Shown: positions 11,309-22,400 of the stretch, one piece after another
Layout of the letters: the number at the start of each line of letters is the position of its first letter
Numbering within the stretch: position 1 is the stretch's first letter
Assembly (NCBI RefSeq): GCF_014633365.1
Contig: NC_068341.1
Span: forward strand, 6,014,001-6,078,000
Direction: 5' to 3'
DNA length: 64,000 bases
Origin: Diospyros lotus
Taxonomy: Eukaryota; Streptophyta; Magnoliopsida; Ericales; Ebenaceae
Program-made: the position numbers and the translations under genes
Notes under the pieces: generated by a model
The model's database searches: none
What the model was told of the DNA's origin: nothing
The model's input: only the letters and a program-made list of their open reading frames with translations

Positions 11309-12731
11309 GGACACGTGAAGGTGATTAACTTCAAATCAAGTTTGAGACACTCTTCCACATTAAGATTCTTTTGTGCACTTATATACGTGTTACTTTATAT
11401 TTTGGTACTACTTGTAATTTGTGATAGCCCTTGTTATTTATATCTCACTTATCCCAATCCTTTTGTGTTACTAGTCTTTGAATAATATTTATTTTTGACT
11501 AAACAAAAAAGAAAATCTGTTTTGAATGGAAGGCAAGGTTTCATTTTTGTTGGGTTTTTCCAAATTGTTAATTCTTGATTATTAACATACTTTGTCTGTT
11601 GCAATGCCAATAGGTATGCCCTTTTCTTTTATCGTTTTCTTTTTGGTTTCTTAATTGACTCATAGTTGAGTCTATTTATCAGCATATTGCAGCCTAAATC
11701 CATAGGGTGCCCTTGAGAGACTAGCATGAAATTGTTTTTGTTCCAGTTTAATGTCTGCTTTTCAATATTTGATTTAATTAGGTGGCAACCCCAATTAAAA
11801 GAGAGGCCAAACATAGAGAGGAGAGTGTTGAACTATACATTACGCCCTCTTCTTGTTTTAATTATTATAGAAATTTGTCAAAACTGCTCAGTCCTCCTTG
11901 CGGGTGCAGCTTTTATTTGTTAAGATGCATTTATTTCACCATAAAAATTGCAATCCCTGCAGTAATGGTACTAAGCACCGTTGGTTAGCCTTTTAATTTT
12001 AGGGAATGAGGAACTGAGTCACTTTTCCCGGTTTCATTTCTATTTTAGGGAGTGGGTGGGCGGAACTGAAGAATGATCAAGTGTTACCCTTACCCGCATT
12101 GATACTCTTTTGCAGCTCTAATTAGATTCAGTACTGTTTTTCAACGTTACCTATGAAAAGGCAGACAACTCAACCCCTTCTTAAGAATTAGTTGGTCTCT
12201 GATAGTGTGAGGTGTAACATATCCAGAATCCATTTAATTGCAATCCTTGAGGAGCAGTTTCCACTAGATGCTACACGTTTCATCTTCTGTTTGGAGGTCA
12301 TTATAGAGAAATTGGGTTCCATGGAGAGAGAACATTTGAAAGTTCTTTCTTGTCATTCAGGATATGCATTTATGTTACTTGCAGTTTAGATTGTTGACTG
12401 ACTTTTTGCATGGTCCTTTTTTCAGTTGAATGGATTTATTGAGTCATAATGACAGAGTGAGCTACTTGTAGAATCTTGGGAGATCTAGTTCTTATTATTA
12501 CAGTTGGACAATAGGAAAAGGTTAACTGTTAGTTTGTTGTGCAAAGAGGTTATTGGTGGATCCAATCCCGTTGACCTATGATTTGCCTGAAATAAATATT
12601 AAAGATGATAGAAACAACTGCTAACAAATCACTGGTGATTGTGTTGACCTCTTATTAAACCTGCTTAATGTAGTGGATATAAATTGTCATATCTCAATCA
12701 ATTAAATACACTTTCCTTTAACAATTACAAT
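11309..12731. other. 3' UTR and intergenic DNA after the GT34 gene
   Basis: The first 200 bases are AT-rich with TTGAATAATATTT near 11477 as a possible polyadenylation element. No reading frame with recognisable similarity follows. From 12732 a short LINE tail relic begins, and 12860-13309 is unassigned. Confidence 0.4.
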
Positions 12732-12800
12732 ATATCAAACCTTTATCACACTAAATGGGATTAGGTATATCGATTATGTCTCACCATTTGACTCTATCTA
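12732..12800 (-). repeat. Diverged RTE LINE 3'-tail relic
   Basis: The stretch reads CAAACCTTTATCACACTAAA, TGGGATTAGGTATAT and so on. It matches, with many changes, the 3' tail of the full RTE element at 13320 (CCAGCCTTTATCCCACTATG, TGGGGTCGGCTAC). Only the tail is present. This suggests a very short, 5'-truncated insertion or a SINE using the same tail. Confidence 0.5.
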
Positions 12801-13345
12801 CGACCAAATTTTGTGGAAGCGTTAATTATATGGATTTTAGCTTCCCAGTCATCTCTATCTATGGTTGTTTTCTTTGTAAGAGCACTATATGAGAGGGTTG
12901 CATGCTAATAAACAGCCAACCTAGCCCTTCTTGCGGAAGAACACTTATCAAAATAGAGGGTTAGAACAAAATATAAGCAAAACAAAAGAAATATTGAAAC
13001 AATCAAGATCACAAAAGAGTAAACAAAGAGAACTCCTTATAAAATATCTTTTCAAGGCTCAGATATCTGTCTAGTGTGTACCACCTAGGTAACTCCAAGG
13101 AATAGGGACACCAAGCCTCACGAAAACACACAAGAACCAAGCTAAGAGAACCCCCAAATCGGACCCCCAAACCCTCTCGGCCAGAATGCAAACTCTCTTA
13201 CCCAAACCACACTGGTTACGCTCACAACAAGATCCATCAAGGAATAAGAGCAATCACTAAGATATAGGTCAAATAGCAGTGATCGAAAGCTTACTTCTGA
13301 GGGAGACCATCAACAACAACAACAGCATATCCAGCCTTTATCCCA

Positions 13346-16206
13346 CTATGTGGGGTCGGCTACATGAATTCTAGACTTCCATGTATTTCTGTCTTTTGTC
13401 ATATCCTCATTTAGATTCATATATTTCATATCAAATTTTAATGTCTCTCCCAAAGTCTTCTTGGGTCTACCTCTACCTCTTTTTGTGACTAATTGTTCCA
13501 TTTCATCAACTCTCCTCACAGGAGCATCTCTTAGTCTCCTTCTCACATGACCAAACCATCTTAGTCTAGTTTCTCTCATCTTCTCCTCGATTGGCACTAC
13601 TCCTACCTTATTACGAATAACTTCATTTCTAATTTTATCATTTCTTGTATGTCCGCACATCCATCTTAACATCCTCATCTCCGCTACACTCGTCTTTTGC
13701 TCATGCTGGTATTTGACTGCCCAACATTCTGAGCCATACAGCATGACTCGTCTTATAGCTGTTCTATAAAATTTTTCTTTCAATTTTAATGGGATTTTAC
13801 CATCACATAACACCCCCGATGCATTTATCCATTTTAGCCAATCTGTCTTAATTCTATGTGCGACATCCTCATGGATTTCTCCATCTTTTTGAATCACTGA
13901 TTCCAAATATCGAAAATGGTCTTTTCTTTGTAAGATTTGGTCTTCTAATTTTATTATAACATCATCCACTCTTGCATTTTTACTAAATTTGCATTCCATA
14001 TATTCTGTTTTCTTTCTACTTAATTTAAATCCCTTAGATTCTAAATTGTTTCTCCATAACTCAAGCTTACTGTTAACTCATTCTTTTGTTTCATCCACCA
14101 ACACTATGTCGTCTGCAAATAGCATACACCATGGCACATATGTCTGAATATCTTTAGTGAGTTCATCCATTACTAGGGCAAATAAGTATGGACTTAGTGC
14201 AGAACCTTGATGCAGTCCTATTGTAGTTGTAAATGGTTCAGTATCCCCTCCACATGTTCTGACCCTTGTCTCTACACCATGATACATGTCCTTAAGGGCT
14301 TGTATATAGGCTATTTTGACTCATTTCTTCTCTAAAACCCTCCATAATACTTCTCTAGGGACCCTATCATAGGCCTTTTCTAGATCTATAAACACCATAT
14401 GTAGGTCCTTCTGATGATCTCGATACCTTTCCATTAGACATCTCAGTAAATATATAGCTTCCATTGTGGACCTACCAGGCATGAAACCAAACTGATTTTC
14501 TGACACCTTTGTTTCCTTTCTGAGCCTCTGTTCTATTACTCTCTCCCAGAGTTTCATGGTATGACTCATTAACTTAATTCCTCTATAATTTTCACAGTTT
14601 TGAACATCTCATTTGTTCTTGTATATAGGAACCAAAGTACTCTTCCTCCACTCATCTGGCATCTTTTTTGATTTAAGGATGGCGTTAAATAGTTGCGTTA
14701 GCCAGGAGATGCCCTCTTCTCCCATGTATTTCCATGCTTCTATTGGTATATTATCTGGTCCCACTGCCTTATGATTTTTCATCTTTTTTAAAGCTTGCCT
14801 TATTTCATTTGAACTTATGCGTCGATAGAATGTGTAGCTCACATTCCCTTCGGAGATACTAAGATGTCCGAACCTAACTCTTGTGTCACCACCATCATTG
14901 AATAATTTTGTGAAATACTCCTTCCATCTCTCCTTAATTGTTCCCTCATTTACTAAAACATTTTGATTGTCATCTTTTATGCATTTCACTTGATTTAAAT
15001 CTCGTGTTTTTCTTTCTTTTGCTTTAGCTAATTTATATATATCCCTTTCTCCATCTTTTGTATCAAGTCGTTTATATAGATTCTCGTATGCTTTTGACCT
15101 TGCTTCACTAACAGCTTTTTTTGCTGCCTTTTTTGTTTCTTTATAATTTTTTTGATTTTCTTCATTGTTGCATTGATATATCGCCTTATAGCAAGTTTTC
15201 TTATTTTTAATTTTCAATTGTACCTCTTCATTCCACCACCAAGACTCCTTAAGGTTAGGGGCTCTACCATTTGTCTCTCCAAGGACTATTTTTGCCGTGC
15301 TTCTCAGAGCATTAGCTATTTCTTTCCACATTTGGTTTGTCTGTCTTTCTCCATTCCATTCCCTTCTACCCCTTAATTTTTCTTTGAAGATTAGTTGTTT
15401 TTCCCCTTTTAAATTCCACCACCTGATTCTTGGATTTTGTTTTATGTGATTTTTTCTCTTCCAATTTCTTACTTGGACGTCAAGTATTAGAAGTCTATGT
15501 TGAGTAGTCAAACACTCTCCCGGTATCACCTTACAATTCCTACAATATAACCGATCCTCTTGTCTCATGAGGAAGTAATCTATTTGGGTGCTTGAGGTGA
15601 TATTTTTATATTTGATTAAGTGTTAGTCCCGTTTTTTGAACCTAGTATTGGTTATAATGAGCCCATATGCCATAGCAAAATCTAGGATAGATTTACTCTC
15701 ATTATTAATTTTCCCGAATCCATACCCTCCGTGTACCTCTCTATATCCGTTTCCGTCTCTACCCACGTGCCCATTTAAGTCACCTCCTATAATCACTTTC
15801 TCTCCTCTTGGTATCATTTGTATGAGTCCCTCTAGGTCCTCCCAAAATTTTGCTTTTATCTCATCACCTAACCTTGCTTGTGGTTCATATGTACTAAAGA
15901 TATTCATAGTCATTCTTCCTAGACTAATCTTCACCATAATAATTCTATCCCCTATTCTCTTTACATCCACTACCTCATCTATTAAGCTTTTATCCATAAT
16001 AATCCCCACTCCATTTTTCGCTCGATCAGTTCTTGTGTGCCATATTTTATATCCAGTTTCTGATAAAATTTTTGCTTTTTTCCCTACCCATCTCGTCTCT
16101 TGAAGGCACATAATATTAATTTTTCTCCTAATGATCACATCCACCACTTCCATAGCTTTGCCTGTTAATGTTCTTCCTATGTTCCATGACCCAATTCTTA
16201 ATCTAT
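13346..16206 (-). pseudogene. RTE endonuclease-reverse transcriptase ORF with four in-frame stops
   Basis: The frame reads from about 16206 (RIGSWNIGRTLTGKA) to 13346 without any frameshift. The endonuclease has MCLQETRWVG (16100s) and IIGGDLNGHVGRDG (about 15780). The reverse transcriptase has KNHKAVGPDNIPIEAWK (about 14770), [13 protein letters not shown] (about 14480), [11 protein letters not shown] (about 14370), [19 protein letters not shown] (about 14190) and the catalytic FADDIVLVDE (about 14100). A C-terminal region ends near HVRRRLRDAPVRR and [10 protein letters not shown]. Stops fall near 15623 (TAA) and near 14609, 14321 and 14078 (all TGA). Each TGA sits where the element appears to have had CGA arginine, as expected from CpG methylation decay. 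Database hits to animal 'craniofacial development protein 2' reflect this endonuclease, not a host gene. Confidence 0.88.
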
Positions 16207-16294
16207 GATTTTGTTTTTGGCCTTGACTTTGGATTTGATTTTGTTTTTGGCCTTGACTTTGAATTTGATTTTGTTTTTGATTTTGATTTTGGAC
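16207..16294 (-). repeat. 30-bp tandem repeat at the LINE N-terminus
   Basis: Two near-identical 30-bp units (16207-16236 and 16237-16266; GATTTTGTTTTTGGCCTTGA at their start) plus a partial third encode, on the minus strand in frame with the endonuclease, a Gln-rich decapeptide repeat (QIQSQGQKQN). It sits immediately before the endonuclease domain. Confidence 0.7.
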
Positions 16295-16330
16295 TAGCTT
16301 CTTTATCTACATCCGTCCAAGCAAATGTGG

Positions 16331-18046
16331 GAACCCTTGCTCATTTATCACTACATCCGGGCGCCGATGCAGCGGCCCTAGCTCACTTGTCACTACACGG
16401 GACATTCGAGGATCGTCCAAGTCATTTACAAGGAAAGACGCGAACATCAGCAAGGAAAGAAGGATTAGACCGAGAAAGAAAAGGGAACACATCGAATCAC
16501 TCATACATGGAAGCTATCGGGTGAGTAAAGAGAGAGAGAGAGAATTAGCCGACAATAAGGGCAACCAGAAGAGGTAAGCACCCTTTTATATGACACAACT
16601 AGGGCACGGTTGGGGAGCAATTTGGCTTGGGCTTGGGCTTCCTTAAGCCTTGAGCAAATGGGCTTAACCCATTTCTCCTCCAAAATAAAGGGCTTATGGC
16701 CCGACTTTTTTAATGGGCTGCCAATGGGTGATACGAACTATGGACGATATTTCAATCCAGGGCCGAAGCCTATGAAGATAAACTCGAAAAAATTCGTCAT
16801 AGCCTTGGGCCTAATTGGGAAAAAAAACAACAGCCCCATATACTTGGATTGGATCTTGGGCTAAGGGTACCAAAACATTCTAAGTAATGCCAGGTAAAAC
16901 TGAGAGCTTGATAGGAGTGCTGAGGGCGCTTATGTTAAATTTATCAAGCTGGTTTTTTTTAGGGATAAATCAGATTAGTGAGATAAAAACTATATATATT
17001 TATGCGAAGATGGAGACAACAGTTAAGTTGGGATGGATCAGAATCTCAGATAGATGTGAAATATTGGATAGATTTAACTTCAGATAATTTAAAGTTATTT
17101 ATTTGGTTATTTAAATTATTTTGCATCAATCTGATAGACCTAGATGACCCTTTGTATAAATAGGGGGGTAGGAGTATTTATTTTTTTCACCAATGTAGAG
17201 AGCTCAATTATTCTGTTTAATACACAGAGAGCTTCAGACTTAAATATTGGGGATTTTTCTTATTTTTTGAGAGCGTGTTACTTAACAACTTATATGTCAG
17301 GTTGATTTACTTATTAGATTCCCTGTCATCAGACTCTACTTGATAAACGAATCATGCCTTTTTTTTTGGCTAGAGAAATTCATTTAACGGGGATCCTGCC
17401 TTAAACCTGCTCTTTCTGTGCCATTGCCATTGTGTCTTTCATCCCCTTCCAATGCATACAACTCGGTATTAGAAATGCCAACCTCAAAAGCATTTTATTG
17501 TACCAGCGTGGTCCAGCAACATTGGCATACATCCGATGCTATTGATTCTGTGAACTTTGATACATAGCTCTGAGAAATCCACTCAGAATGCCTGAAATGA
17601 GATGGCATGAAGCATGCCTATGGACCTTGATTTCATCAAAATTTAGATTAAGCTTCGCAAGTATGTGCTTGAGCAAGGTGTTTTGTGCTCTTTTAGGTAT
17701 ATGATAATTGCCATGTTCCATGCAATTCTTTCCTTACAGATGACAAAATTTTAGATCTATGTACCTGCGCTATATATATATATATTCTCTCCCTTGTTCT
17801 GGTAAGCACATCATACGTGTAGCCTCGCCAAAGGAGGTTTAAACCTCCTCCCTGGGGTCAATTACTATGCTTCAACCGTGTGAGAATTGTGATATTTCAT
17901 GCATGCATTTGTGCAAAGCTACCGTCCACGAATGTTGTACCTATGTTAGGGCCCAGGAGGCCACGACACTCCAAACCCCTTCAAGGTATAATTTATTTTT
18001 AAATTTTATCATCTATCTGGATGGAATTTGACTAAGTAGTGTTTAA

Positions 18047-18083
<37 letters not shown>

Positions 18084-19418
18084 ATTTAAAACATAAAAAG
18101 TTAAAAAATTATAAGTACATTCAACAAAATTTTGTAAAATTCATTCATTGCAAATTGAATTGAAGTTAAAAAAAATTAATTTTAGTGTTCTCCAAACTTG
18201 ATTCACAACTAAACCCCCTAGTATCGTCACTTGTTTTCATCTTGTACCGCATGAATAAATTTTCTAAATTTGCAAAAACTGACTTCTTACAAACTTAAAT
18301 AATTTAATACATACAGATATGTTCTTTCTATCCATGTTGGTTTCGAGGGAGGGTGAGGCGCCACATCTCCATCTCATTTAATTGTGTTGAGTAAATGTTA
18401 TATTGTCAGATGTGAATAATATAAAATTTTCGTTATTTTATATATATATATATAGATTCTCTCCTAAATTTATTTTTCTTACAAAATACTTAATAGTTTT
18501 CATATTTATTATATAATTAATGATGCCACATTCTTCCGCTATAAGGTATTATCAAAATTCAACCGAAATTATTTTTTGTCTTCAAAAGATAATAAGGGAC
18601 AAAATTGACATGCATGCTGAACAAGGAAGGAATGGTTTTAATATCATTATGATGAATTATTTATGGAAAAGTAACATGTACATAGCATAGCACGTATAAG
18701 TAAATAAAATATATTTAATAGTTAAAGTTTGTTTATTTTAAATTTTTTAAATAAAATTGATCGTAAGAAGAGTTTGAATGTAACAGTAAAATTAATTTTA
18801 AATTAAATGTTATGGGGGGAGGGGGGTTCAAATCTTATTTAAATGATTTTTTTGTTTGGATAAAAGTATTCTAAAAAAATTAACTTTATTAAGATAGCTT
18901 TATAATATTAAAATAAAAAAATAAAGAGTTTGGTTATATAATAAAATAGATGAGGCATGTACTAAGGATCTTAATTAAAAGATATTCAAATAATTGATTT
19001 ATTATAGAAGCGGTGATGCAAGAAAAAAATTTAAATAAAACAACAAAACAGATAAAACTCGTGGTAAAACTAAAAGACGTCATCGGATCGGATGCACCGA
19101 ATTGCCGTGATATCGACCCCACCGAGCAAAAGCTCCAGAAGAACCATTTTTGTTTTGTTCCCACAAACAATCGCAACGCCGACACTGTGCATTTATTTAC
19201 ATATTTATATTATACCGGTAACAAGAAAAATAAAATTAAATAAAAATATAACAAAGAAAACTCCAAAGGGAAGAAAGCGATTGTTTTTAGCTCCACCCAT
19301 CGGCGGCTGCCCTCTGAGCTCCTTCACTTTCGCGCTTTGCTCTCTCTGAAACCCTAAATCTCGCTCTCCCTCTCTCTCTATACACATATCGCTCTCAGGT
19401 TTGAAGAACAAGGTAGTA
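16331..19418. other. Intergenic DNA and PRMT4 promoter/leader
   Basis: 16600-17350 has LTR-like traits (TATAAATAGGGG near 17155, stretches reading like a retroelement leader) but no paired repeat, so it stays unassigned. A 16-bp perfect palindrome, GGAGGTTT-AAACCTCC, is at 17833-17848. (TA)n and (CT)n tracts lie at about 17771, 18042-18080 and 18438. 18100-19060 is AT-rich with nothing seen. The final 200 bases hold TATTTATATTATA (about 19201) as a possible TATA box and a CT-rich leader ahead of the PRMT4 start. Confidence 0.4.
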
Positions 19419-22400
19419 ATGGAGGCTTCGGTTGACCTAAAGCACAAACCGCAGGAGTTCGCTCTCGCCTCCGTCACGGACCTCTCTTGTTCGGCGTCGT
19501 CTTCGTCTGCTTCTTCGGCGCCATTCGCTGCCCGCTTCAGCGTCGATTCTGGAGTCGCCGAGCTCCGAGTCTACCCGGAATCTGAACCCAACGAGGCGGT
19601 TCTGATTGATCTTCGAGATGCTCAGGTTTACCTTCTGCTATCCCATACTTCCGGTTGGTTTTCGTGTTTTATTGGTGAAGAGAAATGGTAAAGCGAAACT
19701 TTTAACGTTGTGTGCATTTAATTTTCTGTTGAATGCTTAAAATGGAGCAATTTGGAGGGCTTTTTGAACTTCAGATTTTCATTCGTTTCCCGGCAAGGGC
19801 AACTTCTAAATGTGGACGTTATTTTTGGTTTCTTTCACTCTAATTTTACGTTGAAATTTGCAAAGAACGTTTGTTTATCAACTGACGCACGAGTTGAGTT
19901 TATCATTAGTTGCCCGGAAAGGGAAGAGCACAGTTTTAACTATTCCTTGTGTGATTTTTCTGTTGACTGTTGCAGTGGAATGACTTGGAAAATTTTTCAA
20001 CATTAGTTTCTATCTGTTTTCTCTGTTCCCCGAGCAACTATGCTACTATTAGATTTTAAATTTAATTTTGCTTGAGGTTAATTGTTTGTTTATATTCTTG
20101 GGTCTTGAATTGAAGAGGAAAGATAACATTTTAAAGCATTCTACCTGTAATTTTCTATTGTTAGCATAACTATGGACTAATTTATAGAGTGTTTTCAACT
20201 TTACTGTTCACTGTTTTCAACTATGCACTTTTGTGGCAGCCGAGCAGTGTCTGTCCTATAATTCTGTTATGTTCAATGCTAATTATTTATACTAGTGTTA
20301 TACTTTAAATCGAGTTTTACATTGAAGAATGCTATGAATTTTGTAGGAATGTACATGCAGAGGGAGAGTTTGGAGTGCATTTATCCAATTATGTTAATTT
20401 GACTACTTGTTTTATTAATGTCAGTATAACTCTATTTTTCCAGCTTTTCAAGTTAAGCCCTATCGACTCAGTATGCATATCTCAAGGTTCTGAAACCGGT
20501 GAAGAGGTATGTCATTAAATTGTTTTCCATATGCATAATTGTATAGTATGTGTAGATTGTAAAGGCCTCTGGCAGGATGCACCTTTTATTTTCTCTCTCT
20601 CTCTCTCTCTCTCTCGTTACTTCAGTTAACTTCTTTGCAATTGTAATTCACTTGCATCCCTGTTTTAACGTTATTATCCCCATTCTTATTATCATGTACA
20701 TTTAAAATTCCATCACAGTTATCTATAAAAAAATTCCAAACTTTTGGTGTAGTTAAATTCTGCTGTAATGTCTTTATTTGTTAACCCTTTCATTTTGGAC
20801 CAGGAATCCTATTCAAGCGGAATCACAATCCGGTTTAGAAAGGAAGAGGAAAGTAAGAGTTTCCATTGTGCATTTGATCAATTGAAGAAGGAAGGGGTTG
20901 TTCTAGGTGCTCTTTTGATATCCATCTATACATTTTTTTCAAAGAAAAATTAAATAATAGATATAGTGATATGTCAGATAAATGATTTTGTCATGGTTTG
21001 TCTCAATTTCTGTAAATTTCATGCTCGTTTGTAGCATTTTGATGCACAATTATGTATTGTTTCATTATTATTTTTGACTGCTATCTCTTAACTTGTATGG
21101 ATAACCATTAAATATAAAATGGAACCTTGAATCAGGTAAGTTTCTGTTTAAATCATGTGCCAATTTATTTTCAGTTTTGTTTTTTGAAATAAAATTGTGT
21201 TCTAACTAGTATTTCTATGTATGCCTGTGTTGGGCATTCACTTGATATGGACACCTTAAGACCATGTTTAATACCTATGCCCTCAATCAAATTTAAATTT
21301 CATTGATTTGGACACTTGTCCTCCCATCACATACTTCTCAAACTATCCCAAAATCTGTATTTTTTTCTTCAAACAAATATTGTAGCCTCCTGGAAACAAC
21401 AATCAAGCTTTTATCACGCTCTTTTGTTTTAGAATATTAAAAAGATCATAAAATTCAAAAATCGAGTAGTATTGATACACATAAAATATAGAATAAAAGA
21501 AACTCATCAAGATTCCACTTTTATGGAATGTGTTGAGGGAAACAATAGAACTATAGAACTTTCAGGATTCACCCTTCTCTCTTTTGCATTCTCTGTTTAG
21601 GAATTTAGATCATTAATCAACCTAATCTATTCTATAAAATAACATTAATATATCACCCTTTGCTCTCATATTGTTTGATTGCTCTTTTTCTTTCTTTTTC
21701 TTTTTTTTTTTAATTTTAGGTTTGGCCATCTGCTATCATGTTTCTTGGTATCTGCTTCTTTATGCTTAAATTTTCTTTTCTGCAGATTTTAGAGCATTTA
21801 ATTCATTGATGCCTTTAAGTTTGTTTTACTTCCAAGCACTTAGAAGGTTTTAGAGCCTAATTTTTTTTTGCTAAGAAGTGTCTTCAAGGCAGAAATATCA
21901 GCTATGTGGAATATTTCACGTTTATTTCTTGAATATTAGTCACTACTATTTGCTCATGTTTACTTTTATAGTGTGTTTTGATTGGGCAATGGAGTGGAAA
22001 TGGATGGAAGATAATTCTGGAATTAAGGGAGAACAGATGGAATGGAAAAATTTTGTGTCTTGACAGCATTAATCTTAATAATTTTATAAAGTTTAAGTTT
22101 GCTCTTAACTTAATAAAACTCTTTTCATCATTAAGAGTGCAGTTATTGCATTTTTTGTTTAAGACCTTTTCATTCCATTCATTTCTGCTACTCTTCTGAG
22201 CAAGGATATTCCATTCCACTCATTTCCATTTTATTACTTTCTCCCAAACAAGGCTGAGTGAAGTGTCATGACCCCAAGGACATTAGTTGTAATTTCCCGT
22301 AAGTGTAGTGTGTATTGGAGTTGTTAGTTGATTGATAACTGAATGGGTGTAAACAGCCTATAAATAGGCTGTAGGTTAGAGAATAAGGGCTATGAATTGA

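Larger units (their letters stand above)
13310..16330 (-). mobile_element. RTE-type non-LTR retrotransposon (LINE), nearly full length
   Basis: A minus-strand element of about 3 kb encodes an apurinic-type endonuclease followed by reverse transcriptase. Its 3' end (plus-strand left end) is a short (GTT)n-type repeat, CAACAACAACAACA in plus orientation, as is typical of RTE LINEs. A conserved tail with the hairpin CCCAC-TAT-GTGGG (around 13341-13353) precedes it. The 5' limit is uncertain; coding similarity runs to about 16205 and a repetitive N-terminal stretch to about 16295. A second, much more decayed copy is at 24056-28191. Confidence 0.85.

Noticed and set aside
15636..16103. 155-codon plus-strand frame
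   Set aside because: Antisense shadow of the RTE endonuclease ORF.
13346..16153. Host gene for a craniofacial development protein 2-like or 'putative methyltransferase' product
   Set aside because: Such names come from mis-annotated RTE endonuclease. The reverse transcriptase downstream and the tail repeat identify a LINE.
16900..17340. Solo LTR upstream of PRMT4
   Set aside because: A TATAAATAGGGG box and leader-like text are present but no repeat partner, no TGTCA/TGACA borders and no duplication.
19205..19477. 90-codon minus-strand frame across the PRMT4 start
   Set aside because: Antisense of leader and exon 1, with no recognisable features.
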